From positions 5,642,001 to 5,706,000 of the forward strand of contig NZ_CP042171.1 of assembly GCF_005938645.2 (NCBI RefSeq): a DNA stretch of 64,000 bases. The letters are read 5' to 3'. Positions 15,143 through 24,203 of this stretch are shown one piece after another. This DNA comes from Pedobacter sp. KBS0701. Lineage in GTDB: Bacteria; Bacteroidota; Bacteroidia; Sphingobacteriales; Sphingobacteriaceae. The translations under genes and the position numbers were made by a program. The stretch's first letter is position 1. Each line of letters starts with the position of its first letter. Under the pieces are notes generated by a model. It had not been told where the DNA came from. It did no database searches and was given only the letters and a program-made list of their open reading frames with translations.

Positions 15143-17146
15143 ATGGATTTTAAAGCACAGCTATTGGCAGGTATTCCTTCGGTTTTACCCGCAAAAAAAA
15201 TAAGAAATGCGCAATTAAGCCATGCTCCGGTAAGGAGAGCGGTGTTAAATGCTGCGGAAAAAAAACTGAGCATTAAAAATGCACTGCGTTATTTCCCCGA
15301 AGCATGGCACCAGGAGCTTGCGCAAGAGTTTTTAAGTGAACTGGAAAACTACGGACACATTTACATGTACCGTTTTATGCCGGATTATGCCATTTATGCA
15401 CGGCCAATAAGCGAGTATCCTTGTCGTACGCCACATGCTGCCGCCATTATGCTCATGATCCAGAATAATTTGGATCAGGCCATAGCACAGCACCCTGAAG
15501 AACTGATTACCTATGGTGGTAATGGCAGTGTGTTCCAAAATTGGGCGCAATATTTACTCACCATGCAATACCTTGCCACAATGACTGATCAGCAAACGCT
15601 GAATATTTACAGTGGACATCCTCAGGGATTATTTCCTTCCAGTACGGCTGCGCCAAGGGTAGTGGTTGCCAATGGCATGATGGTGCCGAATTATTCTTCG
15701 CCTGAAGATCTTGAAAAATTTAATGCCTTAGGAGTAACCCAATATGGACAGATGACCGCTGGATCGTACATGTATATCGGCCCCCAGGGCATTGTTCATG
15801 GCACGGCGATTACCTTAATGAATGCTTTCCGTAAAAAAGGTTTTTATGGAAAAGATACTGCCGGTAAAATTTTCCTTACGGCCGGTTTGGGTGGTATGAG
15901 TGGCGCTCAAACCAAAGCTGGTAATCTTGTGGGCTGTATTACGGTATGTGCCGAAGTGAATCCGAAAGCGGCCAGCAAAAGGCATCAGCAAGGTTGGGTA
16001 GATGAGCTGATTGATAATTTAGATGAACTGGTAAAAAGGGTTTTATTGGCCCAACGTGAAAAACAAACAGTCTCATTAGCATACATTGGTAATGTGGTCG
16101 ATGTTTGGGAACGTTTTGATCAGGTAAATATTGAGGTTGCGATTGGTTCTGACCAAACTTCGCTTCATAATCCTTACTCCGGGGGCTATTATCCTGCAGG
16201 TTTAAATTTTGAAGAAGCCAATGAAATGATAGCCAATGCGGCTGAACAATTTAAACTTGACGTACAGGCTTCATTAAAAAGACATGCCGCCAGCGTTAAT
16301 CAACATACTGCTAAAGGCACCTACTTTTTCGATTATGGAAATGCCTTTTTACTGGAATGCAGTAGGGCAGGTGCCGATGTGATGTCGGAAAATGGTATCG
16401 ATTTTAGGTATCCGTCTTATGTAGAAGATATTTTGGGCCCCTTGTGTTTCGATTATGGTTTTGGTCCCTTTAGGTGGGTTTGTGCCTCTGGCGATGAAAA
16501 GGATCTCGATTTAACAGATCGCGTGGCGAAAGAAGTAATGGAAGAAATTAAACTTACTGCGCCCTCAGAAATACAGCAGCAATTACAGGATAATATTAAC
16601 TGGATTACAGCAGCTAAAGAAAACAGGTTGGTGGTGGGCTCAAAGGCCCGCATTTTATATGCTGATGCCGAAGGTCGTGCAAAAATTGCACTGCGATTTA
16701 ATGACGCCATTAAAACCGGCGAATTATCAGCCCCCGTAATTTTAGGCAGGGATCATCACGATGTAAGTGGAACAGATTCGCCTTTCAGGGAAACGAGCAA
16801 TATCTACGACGGAAGCAGGTTTACCGCCGATATGGCCATCCATAATGTGATTGGCGATAGTTTTAGGGGTGCAACCTGGGTTTCGATCCACAACGGAGGT
16901 GGCGTAGGTTGGGGCGAAGTGATAAACGGTGGTTTCGGAATGGTGCTTGATGGAACCGAACAAGCTGCTGAAAAACTGCAGAATATGCTTTTTTATGATG
17001 TAAACAATGGTATTGCCCGAAGAAGCTGGGCTCGTAATCAGGAAGCCCGTTTTGCCATTGAACGCGAAATGGAACGCACGGGTACTTTGAAAGTTACATT
17101 GCCTAACTTGGTTAATGAAGAGGTTTTGGATGGTTTGGGGATATGA
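15143..17146 (+). CDS. hutU: Urocanate hydratase
   Basis: This 667-residue enzyme converts urocanate to imidazolone propionate using tightly bound NAD+ as an electrophile. Family features include YGGNGSVFQNWAQY, NIYSGHPQGLFPS, the glycine-rich GGMSGAQTKAG, GSDQTSLHNPYSGGYYPAG and the conserved C-terminal DGSRFTADMAIHNVIGDSF with NGGGVGWGEVINGGFGM. It is about 100 residues longer than the Pseudomonas or Bacillus enzyme, which fits the longer form I associate with Bacteroidota. It is the second and last gene of the operon. No terminator hairpin follows; the downstream gap is filled with repeat DNA. Confidence 0.94.
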   Translation: MDFKAQLLAGIPSVLPAKKIRNAQLSHAPVRRAVLNAAEKKLSIKNALRYFPEAWHQELAQEFLSELENYGHIYMYRFMPDYAIYARPISEYPCRTPHAAAIMLMIQNNLDQAIAQHPEELITYGGNGSVFQNWAQYLLTMQYLATMTDQQTLNIYSGHPQGLFPSSTAAPRVVVANGMMVPNYSSPEDLEKFNALGVTQYGQMTAGSYMYIGPQGIVHGTAITLMNAFRKKGFYGKDTAGKIFLTAGLGGMSGAQTKAGNLVGCITVCAEVNPKAASKRHQQGWVDELIDNLDELVKRVLLAQREKQTVSLAYIGNVVDVWERFDQVNIEVAIGSDQTSLHNPYSGGYYPAGLNFEEANEMIANAAEQFKLDVQASLKRHAASVNQHTAKGTYFFDYGNAFLLECSRAGADVMSENGIDFRYPSYVEDILGPLCFDYGFGPFRWVCASGDEKDLDLTDRVAKEVMEEIKLTAPSEIQQQLQDNINWITAAKENRLVVGSKARILYADAEGRAKIALRFNDAIKTGELSAPVILGRDHHDVSGTDSPFRETSNIYDGSRFTADMAIHNVIGDSFRGATWVSIHNGGGVGWGEVINGGFGMVLDGTEQAAEKLQNMLFYDVNNGIARRSWARNQEARFAIEREMERTGTLKVTLPNLVNEEVLDGLGI

Positions 17147-17181
17147 TAATTATAATCGTCACAATTACGCTTCGCTAATAT

Positions 17182-17288
17182 CGTCATCTCGACTGGAGCA
17201 AAGCGAAATGGAGAGATCTATCTCGAGACAAATTTTGCTGCGCAGAGCCTTCGGGTTCTCGACTAAGTTGCAATTCGCTCGAATGACG
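17182..17288 (+). repeat. Dispersed hairpin repeat family R1, copy A
   Basis: An element of about 107 bp is bounded by inverted GTCAT...ATGAC ends. A conserved centre (GAGAGATCT, then CAGAGCCTTCGGGTTCTCGA) recurs at 35072 (reverse), 45567 (reverse), 51484 (forward) and, degraded, at 57615. It has no coding capacity and occurs only between genes. It resembles REP/MITE-type elements common in this phylum. Confidence 0.75.
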
Positions 17289-17552
17289 TTACTAGGGAGC
17301 GGTTAAAATACCGCAGATACTTACCTTAAATTAGCGCTAACAAGAAAGATTCTTCGTTGCACTCAGAATGACAGATCTCTCTTTGTTTAGCCACGGCAAT
17401 ATATAAAACACGGAATACCCTCCACGTATTGTCACCCTGAGCGTAGTCGAAGGGTTGGCTCATTAGCCTCGAAATTAATCGCTTTTCTTGAAAAACCTCT
17501 GCGCCCCCTTGCGAAAACCTTAGTGATCTTTGCGGTAAAAAACCGTGATAAA
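17289..17552. other. Non-coding gap between hutU and the histidine kinase
   Basis: Apart from the R1 copy, this gap holds fragments of other dispersed repeats: a stretch around 17340-17380 (AAGATTCTTCGTTGCACTC) that also occurs in variant form near 28240, and the right end of the R3 family (CTTTGCGGT at 17528-17536). No gene or clear terminator is seen. Confidence 0.5.
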
Positions 17553-20048
17553 TTACCTTAAAGGCAAAGTAAAATGAAACACAGAGCCTTTACCTTCTTC
17601 ACTTTCAGCCCATATCCTGCCACCATGCCGCTCAATAATTTCGGCACTTAAATAAAGTCCGATGCCAAAACCTGAGATCGTATGGTTACCCTTTACCCGG
17701 TAATAACGTTCAAAAAGTCTATCGATATCTTCAGGTTTTATGCCTATTCCCTCATCTTTAATCTGAATTTCAACCTCAGCATCACGTAGTTTACAGGTTA
17801 TTTCGATGCGCGTTCCATTATCGGAGTATTTTATTCCGTTACTGATCAGGTTAGAAATCACATTCCCGATTTTATCCCGATCGGCATTAATGTTGACTTC
17901 GCAGGTCGGATTTAATATAATTTGATGCGAAGATTGTGAGATATAAGTTTCTTCGACGGTTTCTTTCAGCAACTCATCTAAGTTAAAGTTAATTTTTTCG
18001 ATAAGCAGCTTACCCGATTCCAAACGTGATACATTTAAGAAACCATTGATCATGGTGGTCATCTTTCTGATCTGGCTATGTGTTTTTTCCAGAGCAATCA
18101 TTGCATAATTGTCCTGATCTTTTTTAGCCTTACGCTGCAAAACCTGAACAAAGCCATTAATGGCTGTTAATGGCGTTTTTAATTCATGACTCACCATTCC
18201 GATAAAATCATTTTTTCGAAGCTCATCTAGTTTTTGCTCCGTGATATCAATAAAAAGACCTGAATATTCTGTCGCATTACCATGCTGGTCTGCAAATACC
18301 CTCCCGGTTGCTCTAACCCATTTTTCTTCGCCAGTAATTAAATTATTTATTGGATATTCATTATCACTTGATGCATGATTCTTTAGGGCGTTTGCTAAAA
18401 CCGCATTCAATATATCATGATAATCGGGATTGACTGCGCTCATGATGACATCCATTTTAGCAGGCTCATCTGGTGGCAATCCGAGTAAATTTTTAACAAA
18501 TCCCGACACGGTAATTTCCAGTGTTTTTGGGTCGATACTCCAGGTACCCATTCTGCCGGTATCAATGGCCTGAAGTAGCCTTTCTTCACTATCGGCTAAT
18601 TTTTTGGTATATTGGATCAGGTCTTCATGTGTTTGAGCGAGTTCTTCGTTTGTAGTGGCCAGTTCCTCATTTGCGGCCGCCATTTCGATATTGATATCCT
18701 GAAGCTCTTCCTGATAAAGTTTTCGTTCCGTAATATCCGGACTTACCGTAGCAATCGCGGTTATTTTATCTGTTTCCTGATCTTTTATAGCGAATCCATT
18801 CCATTCGATCCAAAAGGGATTTCCTGTTTTTTCATTCCAGAAGCGGATTTCCTGTTTAAAATTGATGCCCTGCAAAACTCCGGGTAAAAGCTTTTGGGCG
18901 GCCGGTCTGTCTGCAGGGAAAACACATTCTACTATATTTCTGTTCGTAATGTTAACCCAGCCTAATTTTCTTAATGCTGCAGGGTTCAAATATTGGATAG
19001 ACATATCTAAACCGACTAAAGCGATAAACTCTGAACTGGCTTCGATGAGCTTATTTAAATTTAACCGCTCCAATTCGATTAATTTTCTTTCGGTAATATC
19101 AATACATGAGCTGATATAGCCGGCAAAAGATCCATCGGCATGGAAACGCGGTGGACCATTGGCAAGCAACCATCGGTAATCACCTTTTTTGGTCTGGATT
19201 CTAAATTCGCCTGTAAATGGTTTTTTCTCTGCCAGGGCTGAAAGGTAAATATTTAAATACCTATCGCGGTCTTCAGGGTGGATCAGATCAGCCCAGCCAA
19301 AAGCAAGCAGATCCTTCATTGATCTGCCAGTTAAGGTAGCCCAGGGTTTATTAAAATAAATCGCATTTCCATGCTCATCACCAACGGCAATAAAAATGTC
19401 AGTTCCCTCGGCCATGGTTTTAAAGCGTTTTTCGCTTTCCGAAAGCTGGTTAAACCGTTCTACAACCCTTAATTCGAGTTCATTATTTAAAACATGTAAG
19501 GTTTCTTGCGTTTCCTGTAATTCTTCATTCGTGGCCACCAGTTCTTCATTGGTAGCCGCAAGTTCTTCTACTGTGGCCGCAAGCTCCTCGTTCAGTACCT
19601 GTTCGCGCTGTAATGCTTCATCCTTCTCTTGCTCCCTTTCTATCGCTTCTTTCCTCAGTACCCGCTCGCTTACATCAACGGCAGTATGTAGAATACAGAT
19701 GGTCTTGCCTTCGTCGTTTTTTATGGCCCGATATTCAAAATCAAAATAAAAGGTCTTCAGCTCACCGTCAATAAGAATGTCGGCAGCAGTATCCCTTCCC
19801 GAAATCACAAGGCCTTCTAACCAAACTTTTCTGAACATCTCAATAAAAGGTTGGCCTTTTAATTCAGGCAGGGCATCTTCAAGTGATTTTCCGATCACAC
19901 GCCTGTCTTTACCCCAAATACGGAGCATTGCATCATTTGCAGCCTGTATAATGGCCGTTTCTCCAACGTGAACAGCCGTTGCGGTATGGGTGTGATTAAA
20001 AACTTCTATTAGTTGATCATTACTTAAAAGCGGACTGGACTGACTCAT
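17553..20048 (-). CDS. Cytoplasmic multi-PAS hybrid-free sensor histidine kinase
   Basis: This 831-residue protein has no membrane span. Four PAS/PAC modules are visible (about residues 10-130, 205-325, 330-450, 485-610, each ending in a D-V/I-S/T-E-R/Q motif such as CIDITERKL). Two coiled-coil blocks with the repeat EELAATNEEL-like (about 150-200 and 455-485) link them. HisKA has the phosphorylatable His621 (GMVSHELKTPL), and HATPase_c has N, G1 (DEGIGIKPED) and G2 (GFGIGLYLS) boxes. It should autophosphorylate in response to an intracellular signal, perhaps redox or light through PAS, but the ligand is unknown. It has no receiver domain and no response regulator gene nearby, so its partner is unlinked. 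Confidence 0.88.
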   Translation of the reverse strand: MSQSSPLLSNDQLIEVFNHTHTATAVHVGETAIIQAANDAMLRIWGKDRRVIGKSLEDALPELKGQPFIEMFRKVWLEGLVISGRDTAADILIDGELKTFYFDFEYRAIKNDEGKTICILHTAVDVSERVLRKEAIEREQEKDEALQREQVLNEELAATVEELAATNEELVATNEELQETQETLHVLNNELELRVVERFNQLSESEKRFKTMAEGTDIFIAVGDEHGNAIYFNKPWATLTGRSMKDLLAFGWADLIHPEDRDRYLNIYLSALAEKKPFTGEFRIQTKKGDYRWLLANGPPRFHADGSFAGYISSCIDITERKLIELERLNLNKLIEASSEFIALVGLDMSIQYLNPAALRKLGWVNITNRNIVECVFPADRPAAQKLLPGVLQGINFKQEIRFWNEKTGNPFWIEWNGFAIKDQETDKITAIATVSPDITERKLYQEELQDINIEMAAANEELATTNEELAQTHEDLIQYTKKLADSEERLLQAIDTGRMGTWSIDPKTLEITVSGFVKNLLGLPPDEPAKMDVIMSAVNPDYHDILNAVLANALKNHASSDNEYPINNLITGEEKWVRATGRVFADQHGNATEYSGLFIDITEQKLDELRKNDFIGMVSHELKTPLTAINGFVQVLQRKAKKDQDNYAMIALEKTHSQIRKMTTMINGFLNVSRLESGKLLIEKINFNLDELLKETVEETYISQSSHQIILNPTCEVNINADRDKIGNVISNLISNGIKYSDNGTRIEITCKLRDAEVEIQIKDEGIGIKPEDIDRLFERYYRVKGNHTISGFGIGLYLSAEIIERHGGRIWAESEEGKGSVFHFTLPLR

Positions 20049-20131
20049 TCTGGAATTTTAGGACGTGATCTAAAATAATTATTTTACTTAAGTTTCAAAA
20101 TAGACCTAATCAGGATTATTTTCAATAAAAA

Positions 20132-21034
20132 CTATATACTAACCATAACCTCTTTAAAAAGGTTTTTGATTATGTGAATTTCTGATGCATACTGCGTATT
20201 TTTTCTACAACCAAAGTATAAAGTATTGGTGAGCTTTGAGGTACCTTCCCAAATAACCTTTATTTTTCTCTCTTCAACTTCTTTTTTGCAAAGAAAATCG
20301 GGGATAATTGCCAGGCCTTTTCCACCAGATAAGCAACGGACAATTGAATTGAGATTAGGTACAATGTAGTTTGGGCGAAAATCGGCATGCTTGCCAAAGT
20401 TAAGCTGCCAGAAACGTAACAGGTGTTCCATATCGCCCGCCGTACCATACCATTTTTGCTTTTTTAACCAGGCTTCCATTCCTGCCAGATCTTTCTTTTT
20501 AACTAACGAATCAAAAGTGCTTCCGTCAGTTTCTATTCCACCTACTAAAACGATGTTTTCGGAAGAAAATGCTTCATGTTCCACATTTGGCGAGTTCCCT
20601 TTTTGTGGGGTAATAATGAGGTCTAAAATGCCTTTGTCCAGTTGATCGAGCATTTCGGGATATTCGCCAAAACGGATAATTACATTAAACGGAAGGGTAG
20701 AAATATATTGCTCGAGCGTAATCTGAAAAGTTTCGAAACACATGCCTACACTAATTGTTGGCGTATGTTTTTCCGTACTTTTCTGGAAATGTTTTTCTGC
20801 ATCCTCCAGTTTAGTCAAAGGTTCTACGATAAAATTATACAATACTTTTCCTTTTTCGGTAGGGATCATTTTTCTGCCGGTTCGCTCGAACAGCTTGTAG
20901 CCAACATAACTTTCTAAAGAACTTAAATGCAAACTCACCCCAGGTTGCGATATAAACAGATTTTCTGCTGCACCAGTTAAAGTTCCTGTTTTATAAATCG
21001 CCTTAAAACTTCTATACCATTCTAAATTAACCAT
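20132..21034 (-). CDS. LysR-type regulator divergent from mdaB
   Basis: The ATG at 21034 gives a 300-residue protein (MVNLEWYRSF); a TTG at 21061 is less likely because it would overlap the probable operator. The N-terminal helix-turn-helix (GTLTGAAENLFISQPGVSLH, about residues 20-40) is followed by a LysR effector domain. It faces mdaB across about 100 bases. Regulators of this arrangement usually sense the electrophile or quinone removed by the neighbouring reductase. That ligand is an inference. Confidence 0.83.
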   Translation of the reverse strand: MVNLEWYRSFKAIYKTGTLTGAAENLFISQPGVSLHLSSLESYVGYKLFERTGRKMIPTEKGKVLYNFIVEPLTKLEDAEKHFQKSTEKHTPTISVGMCFETFQITLEQYISTLPFNVIIRFGEYPEMLDQLDKGILDLIITPQKGNSPNVEHEAFSSENIVLVGGIETDGSTFDSLVKKKDLAGMEAWLKKQKWYGTAGDMEHLLRFWQLNFGKHADFRPNYIVPNLNSIVRCLSGGKGLAIIPDFLCKKEVEERKIKVIWEGTSKLTNTLYFGCRKNTQYASEIHIIKNLFKEVMVSI

Positions 21035-21040
21035 AACTGA

Positions 21041-21060
21041 TGTATTATAATTCTGATACA
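21041..21060. promoter_or_regulatory. Probable LysR operator in the mdaB divergent gap
   Basis: The dyad TGTAT-N10-ATACA lies 7 bases upstream of the regulator ATG and contains the T-N11-A arrangement. It resembles in placement the dyad beside the hut LysR gene, which supports both calls. Confidence 0.5.
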
Positions 21061-21102
21061 AAGCTATGAATTAACTTGTTTTAATAATAGATAAAAGCGC
21101 TG

Positions 21103-21110
21103 TAATTTTG
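21103..21110 (+). promoter_or_regulatory. Probable mdaB promoter -7 element
   Basis: TAATTTTG matches TAnnTTTG and lies 24 bases before the mdaB ATG at 21135. A TTG at 21076-21078 is a possible upstream element at a slightly long spacing of 24 bases. Confidence 0.5.
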
Positions 21111-21134
21111 TGCTATCAAATAGAAAAAAAGGAA

Positions 21135-21764
21135 ATGACAAAAATATTCATTATTAACGGAGGACAAAAATTTGGTCATTCTGGTGGCAGGTTTAACGAG
21201 ACAATAGCTAATGCAACTGTCGATTTTTTTACTTCAATGAAAGAATATCAAGTAAAAACAACCAATATCAACCACGATTATAATCCCAAGGAAGAGGTGG
21301 AGAAATATGTTTGGGCGGATATTGTAATTTACCATACCCCAATCTGGTGGTTCCAGTTGCCACATGGATTTAAAAAATATATCGATGTGGTATTTACCGA
21401 AGGTCATAAAAAAGGAATTTACGTTAGTGACGGACGTAAGGCGGATCATCCAACCATAAATTATGGTACAGGCGGCATGCTGCACGGACGGAAATATATG
21501 GTCACATCATCATGGAATGCACCAAAAGAGGCTTTTACGCTGCCTGGAGAATTTTTTATGGAAACCAGTGTGGATGAAGGCGTCTTGTTCGGTTTCCACA
21601 GAATGAATGCCTTTACCGGAATGGAACGAATAGATGGTATCCATTTTCATGATGTGGAAAAGAATGCGGATATTAGGAGTGCACTTCAATTATACCAGGA
21701 ACATTTAACCCAAATTTTTTTAAATACAGCAATATATGAGCATTTATTTAACAGCAATAGTTAA
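21135..21764 (+). CDS. mdaB: NAD(P)H quinone reductase, MdaB family
   Basis: The ATG at 21135, preceded by AAAGGA, gives a 209-residue flavodoxin-fold protein starting MTKIFIINGGQKFGHSGGR. Known MdaB enzymes use FAD and NADPH to reduce quinones by two electrons, avoiding semiquinone radicals. Seen motifs include HTPIWWFQLPHGFKKYIDVV, GTGGMLHGRKYM and TSSWNAPKEAF. The gene is divergent from a LysR regulator and overlaps the next gene by 29 bases, so the two are co-translated. A quinone or drug-stress response is likely. Confidence 0.88.
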   Translation: MTKIFIINGGQKFGHSGGRFNETIANATVDFFTSMKEYQVKTTNINHDYNPKEEVEKYVWADIVIYHTPIWWFQLPHGFKKYIDVVFTEGHKKGIYVSDGRKADHPTINYGTGGMLHGRKYMVTSSWNAPKEAFTLPGEFFMETSVDEGVLFGFHRMNAFTGMERIDGIHFHDVEKNADIRSALQLYQEHLTQIFLNTAIYEHLFNSNS

Positions 21765-22020
21765 GAGTAAACCGGAAACGGTAAATCCGTTAAGAGAGGT
21801 TTTACTGGATATGGTAACCAATTCGAGAAAAGAAGAAGCCTGTATCCAATACGACCTGCACGAAGCTGCCGATGATTTAACCTTTGTTTTTCAGGAAGAA
21901 TGGAAAGATCAGGCAGGTTTAGATCTGCACAATCAGCAGCCATATATTTTAGCCTTTGTAGCAAAAGCTGATCGGTTGACCGCTGATATCGTCATCTATA
22001 AAACAGAAAAACTGGCCTAA
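21736..22020 (+). CDS. Antibiotic biosynthesis monooxygenase (ABM) fold protein
   Basis: This is a 94-residue single ABM domain (ferredoxin-like alpha/beta barrel). Family hallmarks are the N-terminal IYLTAIVKSKPETV strand, EEACIQYDLHEA and the FVFQEEWKDQAGLDLHNQQP motif. Close relatives such as YgiN act as quinol monooxygenases, and in E. coli ygiN sits beside mdaB (ygiN-mdaB), where the two are proposed to run a quinone redox cycle. The same pairing occurs here with a 29-base overlap, which strengthens both calls. Confidence 0.87.
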   Translation: MSIYLTAIVKSKPETVNPLREVLLDMVTNSRKEEACIQYDLHEAADDLTFVFQEEWKDQAGLDLHNQQPYILAFVAKADRLTADIVIYKTEKLA

Positions 22021-22872
22021 TTACTTTTGGTGTGCCTTAGCTGTTAGCGAGGAGCCTACTGAAGCAATTACAACAAAAGCCACGGCAAAACACTCTTTTA
22101 ATGTGAGGTATTCTTGTAAAAAAACGAGTGCGGCCAATGAGGCCATAGCGGGCTCTAAACTCATTAAAATACTGAAAGTCCGGGCAGGAAGCTGCTTAAG
22201 GACTCTCATTTCCAGGGTGAAGGGAATAGCGCTTGATAGCAGCGCAAGTGCTGCTCCTAAACCCAATAATTTCGGGTTCAGCGTGCTTAAACCGCCACCA
22301 TAAATACCAAAGGGTAAAATGACTATTGCAGCAAATAACATCCCGATAGCAACGGCATCGCCACCCTTCATTATTTTTGAAATTCTACCTCCCAAAATAA
22401 TATAGCCTGCCCAGAAAACGCCGGCCAATAGTGCCAGCAATACACCAGCTAAATTAAGTCCTGTGCCTGTCCATGGTGTAATCAATACAATACCGGTAGC
22501 AGCAAGTACCACCCACAGAAAATCAACAGGTTTCTTCGATCCGAAAATGGCTAGTCCTAAAGGTCCAACGAATTCTAACGTTACTCCTAAACCGATTGGA
22601 ATTCTTGCGATGGCCATATAAAAAACCATATTCATTACTCCTAAACACACACCGTACAGGATCACGTATTTCCATTGTTTAGTATTAAATTTAAATAGGT
22701 TTGGTCTAAAGGCAATTAGTAAGATTACCGCAGATAAGCCGATCCGTAAAGATGCTGTTGCAGCAGCCCCAATTTGTGGAAAAAGCCCTTTTGCAATTGC
22801 CGCCCCACATTGCACACTAATAATGGATAGTAAAACAGCAGGTATTGGTGGAATATTGATTTTGCTTTTCAT
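22021..22872 (-). CDS. EamA-family (RhtA-like) inner membrane exporter
   Basis: The ATG at 22872 gives 283 residues (MKSKINIPPIPAVLLSI); an upstream TTG at 22896 is unlikely. About ten hydrophobic segments form two EamA repeats, with GAAATASLRIGLSAVIL in the first and the SSAIPFTLEMRVLKQLPART segment near the C-terminus typical of RhtA-like threonine/homoserine exporters. The substrate cannot be set from sequence; amino acids or other small metabolites are likely. It ends one base from the convergent ABM gene, with no terminator between them. Confidence 0.82.
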   Translation of the reverse strand: MKSKINIPPIPAVLLSIISVQCGAAIAKGLFPQIGAAATASLRIGLSAVILLIAFRPNLFKFNTKQWKYVILYGVCLGVMNMVFYMAIARIPIGLGVTLEFVGPLGLAIFGSKKPVDFLWVVLAATGIVLITPWTGTGLNLAGVLLALLAGVFWAGYIILGGRISKIMKGGDAVAIGMLFAAIVILPFGIYGGGLSTLNPKLLGLGAALALLSSAIPFTLEMRVLKQLPARTFSILMSLEPAMASLAALVFLQEYLTLKECFAVAFVVIASVGSSLTAKAHQK

Positions 22873-22931
22873 CTGGGGCTCGTAAATGAGGCGCAAAATT
22901 AGGGAATTATAATCCGCTAATATTTTAAAAT

Positions 22932-22966
22932 AAAAAAAGGGAGAATCAGATTACGCTGCTTCTCCC
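22932..22966 (-). terminator. Terminator of the 115-residue hypothetical gene
   Basis: On the minus strand GGGAGAA (22960-22966) pairs with TTCTCCC (22939-22945), with a further CAG/CTG inner stem, and is followed by seven T. It lies 18 bases after the stop of the gene at 22984-23331. Confidence 0.8.
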
Positions 22967-22983
22967 TATATCATCTTAGGTTA

Positions 22984-23331
22984 TTAACTGAATAATTCCT
23001 GCTCGTCTCTGTTTTCAGTTGGGATCTTTTTTAAAAAATCGTCAAAAGATGGCCCGTCGTTATCCGAATAGATGCCATAAGCATCTAGTATATATCCAAT
23101 ATTTTTATCCTGATCTTCTAGAAGATACAATACAGAGTTATCAGCAGGGTCTGAATCTCCTTCAAAGCGGTAGGTTTTAACAATAGTTAAATCCTCAGGT
23201 TTGTAAATTTTACCCAACGATTTACTTTGCATTTTACCGTGATCAGACATTTTTAGTTCGTTATCTTTTCCTTTCAGCCTCAATTTCTCTAAAATTTGAC
23301 TCAAAGTGTTCATTGCAGTTGGCTGTTCCAT
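22984..23331 (-). CDS. Conserved-looking small acidic protein, function unknown
   Basis: This 115-residue protein without signal or membrane span starts at an ATG at 23331 (MEQPTAMNTLSQILEKLRLK); Met7 is an alternative. It has a charged N-terminal helix, a central beta-rich part (YRFEGDSDPADNSVLYLLED, NIGYILDAYGIYSDND) and an acidic tail. The style matches small proteins found widely in Bacteroidota, but I cannot name a family. It is a single gene with its own strong terminator, divergent from the superoxide dismutase gene. Confidence 0.7.
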   Translation of the reverse strand: MEQPTAMNTLSQILEKLRLKGKDNELKMSDHGKMQSKSLGKIYKPEDLTIVKTYRFEGDSDPADNSVLYLLEDQDKNIGYILDAYGIYSDNDGPSFDDFLKKIPTENRDEQELFS

Positions 23332-23450
23332 AGTTATACGATTTTATACTGATTAAACAAGTGGCATTCGAAATGGTTTTGCTATCATTCTTTTTAAGAC
23401 AAACTAAATGATTGTCAATGTGTTTAGTATGTAAACTAAATTTTAATAAA

Positions 23451-23981
23451 ATGAAAAAATATTTTTTAAGCGCAGCCATTGCAGGCCTTGCATTTGTAAG
23501 TGCCTGTACCAAAACCGACAAAGAAATTGCCCAGGCAACATTAACCGAAACGGCTGATAATACCAAAACCATTGGAACAGCAAAATTTTACGAATTGAGC
23601 GATGGGAAAATTAAGATGGATATCGAGATGAATTTTGCTGCACGTGCTGATAGCAATGTTGCCGTCCACTTTCACGAGCATGGCGATTGCGGCAATATGG
23701 GCGAAAATACACATGGCCACTGGAATCCAACAAAAGAAGCACATGGAAAATGGGGATCTGCAGCTTACCACAGTGGCGATATTGGCAATATCATGTTAGA
23801 TAGTAAAGGACATGCCACCCTTTCGGTTACTACCGATAGATGGAGCATAAAAGATGGCGATATTAAAAATATTATCGGTCGTGGAATTATTGTACATGGC
23901 GGTACAGATGATTATACCACACAACCTACCGGCAACTCCGGACCAAGAGTGGGTTGTGGTGTTATTGAAGCAGTAAAATAA
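23451..23981 (+). CDS. sodC: Cu/Zn superoxide dismutase, lipoprotein
   Basis: The ATG at 23451 gives 176 residues with a lipoprotein signal (lipobox FVSAC, Cys19). The enzyme converts superoxide to oxygen and peroxide in the periplasm or at the outer membrane. Active-site features are VHFHEHGDC (copper ligands and the disulfide Cys), THGHWNPTKEAHG (zinc-loop histidines), IVHGGTDDY and GPRVGCGVIE with the catalytic Arg and second disulfide Cys. All key residues seem present, so it should be active. A terminator follows at 24131. Confidence 0.92.
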   Translation: MKKYFLSAAIAGLAFVSACTKTDKEIAQATLTETADNTKTIGTAKFYELSDGKIKMDIEMNFAARADSNVAVHFHEHGDCGNMGENTHGHWNPTKEAHGKWGSAAYHSGDIGNIMLDSKGHATLSVTTDRWSIKDGDIKNIIGRGIIVHGGTDDYTTQPTGNSGPRVGCGVIEAVK

Positions 23982-23997
23982 TTTGTATTAGAATAAT

Positions 23998-24122
23998 CGT
24001 CATTGCTGAGAAGGCTTTTTTCAGCCAGGAGCCTGTCCCGACATTTCGGGGAAGCAATCTTAATGCGGTAGCTATAAACCCGTAGTTGTAAGATTGCTTC
24101 GTCGTTCCTCTTCGCAAAGACC
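23998..24122 (+). repeat. Dispersed repeat family R2, copy 1
   Basis: This is a non-coding element of about 125 bp with internal dyads (CCCGACATTTCGGGG; CAATCTTAATG...TAAGATTG) and a conserved right end (AAGATTGCTTCGTCGTTCCT). A shorter copy is at 31251-31326 and a weaker one at 60446-60532. It lies directly after sodC. Confidence 0.6.
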
Positions 24123-24130
24123 TTTCTTAG

Positions 24131-24156
24131 GCGGTTAAATTTTTAGCCGCTTTTTT
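24131..24156 (+). terminator. Terminator downstream of sodC
   Basis: GCGGTTAA (24131-24138) pairs with TTAGCCGC (24143-24150, one G-U) and runs into six T. The R2 repeat lies between sodC and this terminator. Confidence 0.7.
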
Positions 24157-24203
24157 ATGCAATTTGATCAAGGTTGTCATCATCATTAAAAAACCTCATC
24201 ATT

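Noticed and set aside
19396..19749. 117-residue Ser-rich ORF antisense to the PAS kinase
   Set aside because: It mirrors the repetitive EELAAT coiled-coil codons of the kinase.
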